From positions 3,100,001 to 3,164,000 of the forward strand of contig NZ_CP121261.1 of assembly GCF_029637605.1 (NCBI RefSeq): a stretch of 64,000 nucleotides of DNA, given 5' to 3'. This document shows, in pieces, positions 33,797 to 42,477 of this stretch. The notes under the pieces are model-generated. The model was not told where the DNA came from, did not search any database, and worked only from the letters and a program-made list of their open reading frames with translations. Origin of the DNA: Achromobacter spanius (lineage in GTDB: Bacteria > Pseudomonadota > Gammaproteobacteria > Burkholderiales > Burkholderiaceae_B). Each line of letters starts with the position of its first letter. Position 1 is the first letter of the stretch. The position numbers and the translations under genes were made by a program.

Positions 33797-36277
33797 TCAG
33801 AAATCCATGGACGCCGACAGCATCAGCGTGCGCGGCACGCCTTGAGAGATCGTGCCGTAAGAGGCCACGCCGGACCAGTACGCGCGGTTGGTCACGTTGA
33901 CCAGATTGGCCCGCAAGGTCACGTCCTTGCCCTGAACTCGCGTGGCATACCGCGCGCCCAAATCAAACGTGGTCCATGACGGCACCGATTGCGTGTTGGC
34001 CTGATTGATATATTCGCGCCCGGTGTACACCATGCCGCCCGTCAAGGTCAGGCCCGCCACCCACGGGGTGTCCCATTCGGCGCTGAGGTTGGCCGAGAAC
34101 CTGGGTACGCCCACCGGCTGGTTGCCCAGCGTGGCGGCGCTGTTGGTGCGCGTGAGTTCGGCGTCCAGCCAGGTCACGCCGCCCAAGAGACGCAGGCCGC
34201 GCAGCGGTTCGCCGGACAGGTTCATTTCCAGGCCGCGATTGCGTTGTTCGCTGTCCGCGCCGTACACGCCGTTGGTCAACTGGCCACTGGGCTTGGTGAT
34301 TTCAAAGGCGCTCAAACTCAGCATCGCGCTGTCGAACTCCACCTTCACGCCCACTTCCTTTTGCTTGGCCTTGTAGGGCTTGAACACCTGGCCGGCGTTG
34401 GACGCCGTGGCGGGTGCCACGTCGCCCTTGCTCAGGCCTTCGACGTAGTTGGCGTACAGCGAGACATGGCTCCACGGTTTGACGACCAGGCCGGCCAGCG
34501 GCGTGGTGGCGCTTTCGTCATAGCTGACCGTGCGCACGCCCGTCACCGCATTGAAATTGCGCGACTCGATGCGCTGCTGGCGCAGGCCCAGCGTCAGTTG
34601 CGCGCGTTCGTCCAGGATGCTCATCGTGTCGGCCAGCGCCAGGCCGGACAGGTCCGACGACGACACCTTGGGCACGTTGCGCGGCGCGGGAATATGCTGT
34701 TCGGGACGCGTGATGGGGTGGTAGATGTTGGACGTAAGCGGCGTGCCCGACACGCTGGCCTGCGAGTTGCGATCGCTGTACAGGCTGCCCATGAAGCTGA
34801 TGGCGTGACGCACGGGCCCGGTGTCCAGCTTGGCGCGCAGGCCCGCGTTGTACGTGCTGCGATCCACCTTGAAGCGGAAGTTGTTCGGCGTCACCAGCGT
34901 GTCGCCCGCGCTGTTCACGATGGTGGGCGTCTGGTCCGACAGGCGCGATACATCGGTGTCTGACCCGCCCGCGTCGGCAAACACGGTCAGGCGGTCGCTG
35001 ATGTCGTATTCCACGCGCAGCAGCGCCGACTGGCCGTCGGACTTCCACCAGCCCCAGGGCTGCGTGGCGTTGCGGCGGCCATCGGCGGCGCGCGGCACGT
35101 CTATGCCGGCGGCCACCAGAAACGGGCGCGTGGGGGCGTCGACTTTTTCGTGCTGCGTCAGCAGGTCCAGCGATGCGCGCAGGCGCTCGCCTTGATAGTC
35201 CAGCGACAAGGCGCCGATATCGGTGCGCGAATACAGGTTGTCCAGCGGCGTGTCGCCCTGGCGATGCATGCCGTTGATGCGCACGCCCCATTCGCCGTCG
35301 TTGCCGAAGCGCCGGCTCAGGTCCACCCGGCCGCCAAACTGCGAACTGCCCACGTAGTCGGCGGACAATCGCGTCAGGTCTTGCGGCAGCGAACGCTTGG
35401 GCACCATGTTGATCACGCCGCCCACGCCGCTGTTGGGCGACATGCCATACAGCAGGGCGGCCGGGCCTTTTAGCACTTCCACCCGTTCGATGTAGTCGGT
35501 GTAGACGTGATAGTTGGGCGCCACGCCATAGACGCCGTCAAACGCGATTTCGCCCAGGTTGCCTTCGCCGATGGGAAAGCCGCGTATGTAGAACGAGTCG
35601 GTCACGCCGCCGATCTGCCCGGTAAAGCGCACGGACGGCTCGGCGTTCAGTGCGTCGGCCAAGGTTACCGCCTGGCGGTTAGCCAGCAATTCCGAGGTGT
35701 AGCTGGTGAGGTTGAACGGCGTGTCCATGACGTCGCGGTTGCCCAGGAAGCCCATGCGGCCGCCACGCGCCACCTGCCCGCCCGCGAATTCCGGCGGCAA
35801 GCTGGACGCGCTGATGCCCGATCCCGCCACCGTGATGCTGGGCAGCAAGGTGGCCACGTTGCCGTCGCCTTGCGGCAGCTTCTGCAAGGAATACGCGCCC
35901 GCGCCCTGTTCCGCCACCGCGTAACCGGAACCGCCAAGCAATTGCGCGAACCCTTCCTGCACGGTGTACGAACCCGAAAGCCCAGCGCTGCGCTGCCCGG
36001 CCAGCAATGCCGGGTCGAACGACAGCGGCACGCCCGCCGCCGCCGCGAATTGCGCCAGCACATCGCCCAGCGGACCCGCGCCAATCGCATAGGGCTTGCG
36101 CGCATCGGCCGCGGCGGCAGCCACGCCAGTGGCTTCGGCGGCCGAGGCCGGCGAAGCCAGGCCCGCCACGGCCAACAGCATCAAGCTGAGGCCTGCGGCC
36201 TGCATCGTTACCGCCAGGGGCGACAGAGCGGCCATGCCACGGGGCTGGCGCTGCGAATGGGAATTTCGGGAAACCAT
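33797..36277 (-). CDS. TonB-dependent siderophore receptor with STN signalling domain
   Basis: About 826 aa from ATG 36277 (AAGGA 8 nt upstream). Order: signal peptide ending near ASAAEA, an STN domain (AIGAGPLGDVLAQFAAAAGVPLSFDPALLAGQRSAGLSG, about residues 60-120), plug (MDTPFNLTSYTSELLANRQAVTLADALNAEPSV), and a 22-strand barrel ending in aromatic Phe. The STN domain contacts the FecR protein, so ligand binding can signal to the sigma factor. The barrel resembles FoxA/FhuA-like ferric hydroxamate receptors. It is third in the operon sigma-FecR-receptor. Confidence 0.92.
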   Translation of the reverse strand: MVSRNSHSQRQPRGMAALSPLAVTMQAAGLSLMLLAVAGLASPASAAEATGVAAAAADARKPYAIGAGPLGDVLAQFAAAAGVPLSFDPALLAGQRSAGLSGSYTVQEGFAQLLGGSGYAVAEQGAGAYSLQKLPQGDGNVATLLPSITVAGSGISASSLPPEFAGGQVARGGRMGFLGNRDVMDTPFNLTSYTSELLANRQAVTLADALNAEPSVRFTGQIGGVTDSFYIRGFPIGEGNLGEIAFDGVYGVAPNYHVYTDYIERVEVLKGPAALLYGMSPNSGVGGVINMVPKRSLPQDLTRLSADYVGSSQFGGRVDLSRRFGNDGEWGVRINGMHRQGDTPLDNLYSRTDIGALSLDYQGERLRASLDLLTQHEKVDAPTRPFLVAAGIDVPRAADGRRNATQPWGWWKSDGQSALLRVEYDISDRLTVFADAGGSDTDVSRLSDQTPTIVNSAGDTLVTPNNFRFKVDRSTYNAGLRAKLDTGPVRHAISFMGSLYSDRNSQASVSGTPLTSNIYHPITRPEQHIPAPRNVPKVSSSDLSGLALADTMSILDERAQLTLGLRQQRIESRNFNAVTGVRTVSYDESATTPLAGLVVKPWSHVSLYANYVEGLSKGDVAPATASNAGQVFKPYKAKQKEVGVKVEFDSAMLSLSAFEITKPSGQLTNGVYGADSEQRNRGLEMNLSGEPLRGLRLLGGVTWLDAELTRTNSAATLGNQPVGVPRFSANLSAEWDTPWVAGLTLTGGMVYTGREYINQANTQSVPSWTTFDLGARYATRVQGKDVTLRANLVNVTNRAYWSGVASYGTISQGVPRTLMLSASMDF

Positions 36278-36373
36278 GAAACGATCCTTCGTAGGGGACG
36301 GGGTGGCTCGCGTGTCGCGACGATTCACCCGGTACACCGAACGAGGCGCAAAAAGGGCTCAAGCAAATGGCGA

Positions 36374-37393
36374 TTAATTTGTAAGGTCCGCGCGCGGCGC
36401 GACCGTGGTCCAGAACGGCGTGACGCGGCTTATCCGCACCGGCAGGGTTTTTTCCAGCAGACGCAGGCTGCCGTCGATATCGCCCAACGGGAACGCGCCC
36501 GATACACGCAGCCCGGCCACGGCAGCATCGCAACGCAGCACGCCCCGGCGGTAACGGCCCAGCTCATCCACCAGGTCCGCCAGGCGCCAATTGCGCACTG
36601 CCAACATGCCCTGCTCCCACGATGCCGACACGGCGTCCACGGCTGACCCGGGCGCCACCTCGCCTGCGGTGAACACCGTGTGCTGCCCGGCCGGAAGGAC
36701 AAGCGACGCAACGCCCGCATCTTGCGGCTGGATCTGAACGGCGCCTTCGAATACCGCCACGCGGATGCTGCCGCCGTCGTCGCGCACCATGAAGCGCGTG
36801 CCCAGCGCGCGTATCGTGCCTTGCGAGGTGCGCACGATAAAGGGCCGATACACGGGTGAGGGATCGTGGCCCGTGGTCAGCAGGATTTCGCCCGCTCGCA
36901 GCCACAGCACGCGGGCGTCGGCGGTGTATTGGATATCGACCGCGCTGGCCGTGTTCAATACCAGCCGCGTGCCGTCGGCCAGGTCCATCTGGCGCCGTTC
37001 GCCCGTGGCGGTGCGCGCATCCGCCGTCCATTCGCGCCAGGGCAGCGCGCGCCAGCCGGCCAGCGCCGCCGGCCCCAGCACCAGCAGCGCGCCCAGCGCG
37101 CGTAGGGCTTGCCGGCGGCCGGCACGGCTGGAACGCTGATCGACCCGGCGCAGGGTATCGCGCACGAGCTCGGGCGGCACCTGCCCGAAGCCGCGCAGCA
37201 TGTCTTCCACCCGGGCCCAGGCTGCATCATGCGCAGCGCTGCGGGCGCGCCAATGCTCGAAGGCGGCACGGTCGGCGGCGGACAGGGTTTCGGATTGGAA
37301 GCGCACCAGCCAGCCGGCCGCTTGTTCGAGGATGGCGGGGTCGATCGTGGGATGGGGCGCGGGAGTGGTCGCGGAATTCATGGCGCCCGTCAT
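36374..37393 (-). CDS. FecR family anti-sigma/sigma regulator
   Basis: About 339 aa from ATG 37393, which overlaps the sigma gene stop as ATGA; ATG 37381 is an alternative. It has an N-terminal cytoplasmic anti-sigma segment (ILEQAAGWLVRFQSETLSAADRAAFEHWRA), one membrane helix near residue 95-110 (LRALGALLVLGPAALAGW), a periplasmic FecR domain (GERRQMDLADGTRLVLNTASAV), and a C-terminal STN-contacting region. It relays the receptor signal to the cognate ECF sigma factor. It is the middle gene of module 1. Confidence 0.92.
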   Translation of the reverse strand: MTGAMNSATTPAPHPTIDPAILEQAAGWLVRFQSETLSAADRAAFEHWRARSAAHDAAWARVEDMLRGFGQVPPELVRDTLRRVDQRSSRAGRRQALRALGALLVLGPAALAGWRALPWREWTADARTATGERRQMDLADGTRLVLNTASAVDIQYTADARVLWLRAGEILLTTGHDPSPVYRPFIVRTSQGTIRALGTRFMVRDDGGSIRVAVFEGAVQIQPQDAGVASLVLPAGQHTVFTAGEVAPGSAVDAVSASWEQGMLAVRNWRLADLVDELGRYRRGVLRCDAAVAGLRVSGAFPLGDIDGSLRLLEKTLPVRISRVTPFWTTVAPRADLTN

Positions 37394-37908
37394 GCCGCGT
37401 GCCACTGATAGGCGATCAGGCACGCCGTCAGCGCACGCTGCATATGGCGCTTGACCGTGGCCAGCGACACCCGTTCCTGCACGGCGATGTCGGCATACCT
37501 CATGCCATCGAACTGCGACAACAGGAAAATATCGCGCGTCTTGGTGGGCAACGTCCGCAAGGTGGCGTCGATGGCGTGCAGGGTCTCTAGAATTTGCGCG
37601 CGCACCTCGGGCGACGGCGCCTCGCGCGCGGGCAGATTTGCAATGGCGGCCAGATAGGCCTCTTCCAGCGCGCGGCGGCGCCAGTGGTCCACGACCAGGC
37701 CCTTGGCGATGTGGGTCAGCAAGGCGCGCGGCTCGGGCCCCGTGTCCTGGCGGCGCGCGCTGATCAGGCGGACAAAAGTGTCGTGCGCCAGGTCGGCGGC
37801 GTCAAACGAATTGCCCAGCTTCTTGCGCAACCACATCGACAGCCAGCCGTGATGCTCACGATAGAGCTTCGTGACGGAATCGGCGGCGTGGGGTTCGGAG
37901 GCAGACAA
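37390..37908 (-). CDS. FecI-like ECF sigma factor
   Basis: About 172 aa from a TTG at 37908 (AGG 6 nt upstream); a TTG at 37932 is also in frame but lies in the Fur box. Sigma region 2 is LYREHHGWLSMWLRKKLGNSFDAADLAHDTFVRLI and region 4 is LPTKTRDIFLLSQFDGMRYADIAVQERVSLATVKRHMQRAL, matching the FecI group. It activates the receptor gene when FecR is signalled. It heads module 1; the Fur box at 37932-37950 implies expression when iron is low. Divergent from a hybrid kinase gene. Confidence 0.9.
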   Translation of the reverse strand: MSASEPHAADSVTKLYREHHGWLSMWLRKKLGNSFDAADLAHDTFVRLISARRQDTGPEPRALLTHIAKGLVVDHWRRRALEEAYLAAIANLPAREAPSPEVRAQILETLHAIDATLRTLPTKTRDIFLLSQFDGMRYADIAVQERVSLATVKRHMQRALTACLIAYQWHAA

Positions 37909-37931
37909 GACGCACCTGGCGCAATATTGCA

Positions 37932-37950
37932 AATGGGAACGATTTTTATT
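37932..37950 (-). promoter_or_regulatory. Candidate Fur box of FecI module 1
   Basis: The minus-strand sequence AATAAAAATCGTTCCCATT fits the consensus AATGAGAATCATTCTCATT at 15 of 19 positions by eye. It lies 24-42 bp upstream of the proposed sigma factor start. Iron-loaded Fur would repress the module. Confidence 0.65.
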
Positions 37951-38096
37951 TTATCTGCTTTTTTTCCGCCATCCACACCCTGTTCAAAAACCTGCCGCCG
38001 TCTTGATATCTGGCATGCTGAATCGCTTAACTTCATAGGGGCGGTCGGATAGAATCAAGCACCTATTCAAGTATCCATTCGACCGTAGACGCCGCC

Positions 38097-39746
38097 ATGC
38101 AGAACCAGACTTTCGAGCCTTCTTTTCTTGCTGGCGGCGGCGAGATGGGTAAACGGGTCGCGGCTTACGATTGGGCCACCACGCCGCTCGGCCCCATCAG
38201 CGCCTGGCCCTCGGCGCTATGCGTGGCCGTCGGCATGGTGCTGTCGTCGCGCTTCCCCTGCTGCCTGGTCTGGGGCCGCGAACTCATCACCATCTACAAC
38301 GACGCCTTCCGCCCCATCCTGGGCGCCAAGCCCGAGGCACTGGGCCGCCCGTTCAGCGATGTCTGGAGCGAAGCCTGGTCCATGATCGGCCCCATCGCCG
38401 ACCGCGCGTTCGCGGGCGAGGCCACCTTCATCGAAGACTATCCGCTGGTGATCCAGCGCTTTTGCCAAGCCGAAGAAGCCACCTTCACGTTCTGCTACAG
38501 CCCGGTGCGCGACGAGCACGGGAACGTGGTCGCCATGATGGACACCGTCATCGAAACCACGTCGCGGGTGCAGGCCGAACGCGCGCAGGCCGAAGCACTG
38601 CGGCAGGCCGAAGACACCCTGCGCCAAAGCCAGAAGATGGAAGCCGTGGGCCAACTGGCGGGTGGGTTGGCGCACGATTTCAACAACTTGCTGATGGGCA
38701 TCGCCGGCAGCCTCGAGCTGATCAGCCTGCGTCTTGCGCAGCAGCGCATGGGCGAGCTGGAACGCCACATCGACGTGGCGCGGCGCGGCACGGAAAGGGC
38801 CGCCGCCCTGACCCACCGCCTGCTGGTGTTTTCGCGCAATCAACCCCTTGCGCCGCAAGCCGTGGACGTCAACCACCTGGTGCACGGCATGGAAGACCTG
38901 GTGCGCCGCAGCGTGGGGCCGGGCATTGCGCTGGACCTGGCGTGCGAGCCTCAGCTTTGGCCCGCGTGGGTAGACCCGCACCAATTCGAAAACGCCTTGC
39001 TCAACCTGTGCCTGAACGCGCGCGACGCCATGGAAGGACAGGGGCGGCTGGGCATCGAGACGGCCAAGGTCACGCTAAGCGCCCAGACGGCGCGCGAACG
39101 CGATCTGCCTGCTGGCGACTACCTGCGCCTGACCGTCACCGACACCGGCTGCGGCATGACGCCGCAAACCGTGCAACGCATTTTTGAACCGTTCTACACC
39201 ACCAAATCACCCGGCGAGGGCACCGGGCTGGGCCTGTCGATGATGTATGGCTTTGTGCGGCAGTCCGGCGGGCAGGTGCAGGTCACGTCACGGCCGGGCG
39301 AAGGCACGGCGATGAGCCTGTACTTTCCGCGATTCGACGGCGCGCTGACGCCGATGGAATTGGCGGCGCGCCTGGAGCCGCCGCGCGCCGCCGCGGGCGC
39401 GACCGTGCTGATCGCCGAAGACGATACGGCGGTGCGCGCCGTCATGGTCGAAACGCTGGCCGAACTGGGCTATGCCGTGATCCAGGCCACCGATGGCGCC
39501 AGCGCGCTGCGCGCCTTGTCGGCCCCGGGCCAGATCGATCTGCTGATCTGCGATCTGGGCTTGCCCGGCCGCATGGACGGCCGCCAGGTCGTCGACGCGG
39601 GCCGGTTGTTGCGGCCCGGGTTGAAGATCCTGTTCATCACGGGTTCGGGTTCGCAGGCGCTGGCCGAAGCCGGCGCCCCCACCCTGCCCAAGCCTTTCGC
39701 GCTGGACGAACTGGCACGCAAGGTCCACACGCTGATGAGCGCCTAG
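38097..39746 (+). CDS. Hybrid sensor histidine kinase with receiver domain
   Basis: The 549-aa soluble protein has an N-terminal PAS-like sensor (CCLVWGRELITIYNDAFRPILGAKPEALG), then a HisKA of the HWE-like/NtrB-like type (GGLAHDFNNLLMGIAGSLELI, phospho-His in AHDFNN), an HATPase_c with N and G boxes (NALLNLCLNARDAM, DTGCGM, GTGLGLSM) and a C-terminal receiver (TVLIAEDD, phospho-Asp in LLICDLGLPG). No membrane helix. It autophosphorylates and passes phosphate to its own or another receiver. It lies between two iron-receptor modules but has no clear output partner nearby. Confidence 0.92.
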   Translation: MQNQTFEPSFLAGGGEMGKRVAAYDWATTPLGPISAWPSALCVAVGMVLSSRFPCCLVWGRELITIYNDAFRPILGAKPEALGRPFSDVWSEAWSMIGPIADRAFAGEATFIEDYPLVIQRFCQAEEATFTFCYSPVRDEHGNVVAMMDTVIETTSRVQAERAQAEALRQAEDTLRQSQKMEAVGQLAGGLAHDFNNLLMGIAGSLELISLRLAQQRMGELERHIDVARRGTERAAALTHRLLVFSRNQPLAPQAVDVNHLVHGMEDLVRRSVGPGIALDLACEPQLWPAWVDPHQFENALLNLCLNARDAMEGQGRLGIETAKVTLSAQTARERDLPAGDYLRLTVTDTGCGMTPQTVQRIFEPFYTTKSPGEGTGLGLSMMYGFVRQSGGQVQVTSRPGEGTAMSLYFPRFDGALTPMELAARLEPPRAAAGATVLIAEDDTAVRAVMVETLAELGYAVIQATDGASALRALSAPGQIDLLICDLGLPGRMDGRQVVDAGRLLRPGLKILFITGSGSQALAEAGAPTLPKPFALDELARKVHTLMSA

Positions 39747-39751
39747 CACCC

Positions 39752-42325
39752 TTAGAGCTTGGGCGCGTAGCGGAACGTCAGCATGAAGTTGCGCGGTTGG
39801 CCGTAGTAGTTGTTGCCGCCCAGCGTGTTGTAGGACGGCACGTAGTACTTCTTGTCGAACACATTGTTGACGTTCAGGCCGATGCTGAGTTCCGGCGTGG
39901 CCTGATAACCCACGCGCGCATTCCAGACAGTGAAGCCGGCCAACTTGAATTCGCGGTCCGAGCTGATGGTGGCGGTTTGCGTGTTGACGCCCGCGCCCAC
40001 GCTCAGACGGTTCATCATGCCCGGCAGCTTGTAGTTGGCCCACAGGCGCAACATGTGCTTGGGCGTCCAGGTGTTGAAGACCTGGCCTTTGTTGTCGGGG
40101 TCTTCCAGGTACTTGGTGGTGTTGTAGGTGTAGCCCGCATACAGCTCCAGGCCCTTCACCACTTCACCCGACACTTCCGCTTCCACGCCCTGGCTGCGCA
40201 CCTTGCCCGACGCGCGCGAGCAATACCAGCCGTCGCACGCGAAGCCGGCGTCGTAGTCATTGACGGCGCGGTTCTTGTGGTCGTAGCGGAACAGCGCCAG
40301 CAGGGTGTTGACGCGACCGTCGGCCAGTTCGCCCTTGATGCCCACTTCGTAGTTATTGCCTTCGATGGGCTTGAGCAGGCTGCCGTCCAGGCTGCGTTGG
40401 GTTTGCGGTTCGAACACCGTGGTGTAGCTGGTGTAGGCCGACCAGTTATCCGTCAGCGAATAGACGATGCCGGCATACGGAATGAACTTGCCCGATGTGT
40501 TGGACGTGGAGGTGCTGCCGAAGCCGGTGTAGGAATAGTCGAACCAGCCGACCCGGCCGCCGCCGATCAGCGCCAGGGACTCGGTGGGCTTCACGCGCCA
40601 GGTGCCGTAGATGCCCTTCTGGCGGATGTCGTAGGCGCTGCGCGAATCGTAGCCGCTGGCCTCGACGATGGAATCGATGTCCTGCCACGGGCGATGGTTA
40701 TCGATGTCAAAGATGTTGCCGCCCGTTTGCCAGGCGCGCGTGAAGCGGTCCTGCGTGGTCAGCTTGGAATAGTTGGCGCCCAGCACCACTTCCTGCTCCA
40801 TGCCCAGCGCCGTGAAGTTGCCGCTGACCGACATGTCCAGCCCGCGCTGCTTGCTGGCGAAATCCACACCGAAGTTGCCGTAGGACAAGTCGCTGCCGTC
40901 GGGCTGCACTTCGCCCGCCACACGCTGGTGCACCGTCGTGTTCTTTTCGTTCATGGCCACGCCGGCCAGGCGGAAGCGCCAGGCGTCGTTGAAGCGATGC
41001 GTGACGTCAGCGTTGAAGATGGTCTGGTCGTTCTTGGCGCGGTTCCAGGTGGAGCCGGTAAAGGTGGAACGCGGCAGGTCGATGTCGCCGCCGTCCGCAT
41101 AGCGCGGGTAGCCCACGATCATCGGACGCGAGCGGCTGTAGCGGTTGCTGATGCCGATGCCGACCGTGGTGTCTTCGGTCACGTCGAAGTCCAGCGCGGC
41201 ATACAGGTTGCGCGTCTTGTCCCACACGTAGTCGATGTAGGAATGGCTTTGGTCTTCATCGACCACCACGCGGCCGCGCAGCGTGCCCGCGTCGTTCAGC
41301 GGGCCGCCCGCGTCCAGCGTCAGGCCGTAGTGGTCCCACGAGCCGGCCTTGCCCGACAGCACCACCGACGGTTCGGCGCCGCCGCGCTTGCGCACCAGGT
41401 TGATCGCGCCGCCGGGGCTGCCCGCGCCTTGCAGCAGGCCGGCCGCGCCACGCAGGATTTCCACGCGGTCGTAGAACACCAGCGAATCCTGCTCCCAGTT
41501 GCCCAGGCTGTAGCTGTTGCGCAGCAAGGCCACGCCGTCGTATTGCAGCTGGTCCACCGGAAAGCCGCGCGCATTGATCGACACGCCCGGCCCCACGCCT
41601 TGCACGCCCACCATGCCGGCCGTGTTGTTGACGGCGTCCGGCAGGCTGGTCATAAGCTGGTCGTCCATGCGCTGGCGTGTCAGCACGGTGACGGATTGCG
41701 GAATGTCCTTGAGCGCCTGCGTGGTCTTGCCGATGGTGATGGCGGGCGACGTGTACGAGCCGGTGCCGTCCGTGGTGGGGTTGTAGCTGCCCATCACGGT
41801 CACGGGCGCCAGCGTTGCGGCCTGGCTGGGGGCCGGCGCCTGTCGCAAGCGGTAGCCCCCCTCGGCGCGGGCAACGGCCTGCAAGCCGGTGCCGGCCAGC
41901 AACTGGGCCAACGCCGCGTCCACCGGGTAGGTGCCGGACACACCGCCGGTGCGGGCACCGGCCGCCAGCGACGGGTCGGACGCCACCATGACGCCGGCCT
42001 GCATCCCGAACGCGCCTAGCGCCGCGCCAAGCGGGCCGGGCGGAATGTCAAAGGTGATTGATTGGCGCAGGGAGGTGGCTGCCTGGGCTTGGGCTTGGGC
42101 TTGGGCCTGCACTGCCGACGACCACGGCGCGGCCAGCACGACCGCGGGCAAGGCCACACGCAAGGCGAGGCTCAGGCGGGTGCGCGGCGACAAGCGGCGC
42201 TGCGGCGAAGAGAGCTTGGCAAGTGACGCGTGAGCGGCACGCGGGCGGGCAAGTGACGGCTGGGCAAGCAGACGGACAAGCGACGGGCGGGCAAGCCACT
42301 CTGCGCGGGCAGGACGAGAAGACAT
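39752..42325 (-). CDS. TonB-dependent siderophore receptor with STN signalling domain
   Basis: About 857 aa from ATG 42325 (CAGGAAA upstream). The N-terminus is unusually long and Arg/Ala/Pro-rich before the signal core; cleavage is near an Ala-Gln repeat (QAQAQAQAQA). Then come the STN domain (FDIPPGPLGAALGAFGMQAGVMVASDPSLAAGARTGGVSGTY), plug (LKDIPQSVTVLTRQRMDDQ) and a barrel ending NFMLTFRYAPKL. It is a ferric siderophore importer of the FpvA/FecA class that signals through the FecR just upstream. Gene order sigma-FecR-receptor is module 2. It converges with the kinase gene 5 bp away. Confidence 0.92.
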   Translation of the reverse strand: MSSRPARAEWLARPSLVRLLAQPSLARPRAAHASLAKLSSPQRRLSPRTRLSLALRVALPAVVLAAPWSSAVQAQAQAQAQAATSLRQSITFDIPPGPLGAALGAFGMQAGVMVASDPSLAAGARTGGVSGTYPVDAALAQLLAGTGLQAVARAEGGYRLRQAPAPSQAATLAPVTVMGSYNPTTDGTGSYTSPAITIGKTTQALKDIPQSVTVLTRQRMDDQLMTSLPDAVNNTAGMVGVQGVGPGVSINARGFPVDQLQYDGVALLRNSYSLGNWEQDSLVFYDRVEILRGAAGLLQGAGSPGGAINLVRKRGGAEPSVVLSGKAGSWDHYGLTLDAGGPLNDAGTLRGRVVVDEDQSHSYIDYVWDKTRNLYAALDFDVTEDTTVGIGISNRYSRSRPMIVGYPRYADGGDIDLPRSTFTGSTWNRAKNDQTIFNADVTHRFNDAWRFRLAGVAMNEKNTTVHQRVAGEVQPDGSDLSYGNFGVDFASKQRGLDMSVSGNFTALGMEQEVVLGANYSKLTTQDRFTRAWQTGGNIFDIDNHRPWQDIDSIVEASGYDSRSAYDIRQKGIYGTWRVKPTESLALIGGGRVGWFDYSYTGFGSTSTSNTSGKFIPYAGIVYSLTDNWSAYTSYTTVFEPQTQRSLDGSLLKPIEGNNYEVGIKGELADGRVNTLLALFRYDHKNRAVNDYDAGFACDGWYCSRASGKVRSQGVEAEVSGEVVKGLELYAGYTYNTTKYLEDPDNKGQVFNTWTPKHMLRLWANYKLPGMMNRLSVGAGVNTQTATISSDREFKLAGFTVWNARVGYQATPELSIGLNVNNVFDKKYYVPSYNTLGGNNYYGQPRNFMLTFRYAPKL
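42085..42108. repeat. Hexanucleotide repeat GGGCTT in the receptor signal region
   Basis: Three perfect GGGCTT units plus a degenerate fourth. On the minus strand it encodes the Ala-Gln repeat at the signal peptide cleavage region of the module 2 receptor. Changes by whole units would keep the frame. Confidence 0.75.
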
Positions 42326-42477
42326 GTAGAGATTTCCTGGCTCATGAAGGAAGGACGCAGACTCGGCGGGAAGAGGCTTCCGGGCTGCTTTCCTTACATG
42401 ACGCGCTGATTCGGGACTTACGCCGTTCCGGTTACAAATCAATCGCGGGCGGGCGGACGGCGGACGGGCGGTCGGGC

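Noticed and set aside
39797..42019. 740-codon open frame on the plus strand inside the TonB receptor gene
   Set aside because: It is antisense to a clear receptor and its composition (Val/Ala/Arg/His-rich, no domain) is that of a shadow frame.
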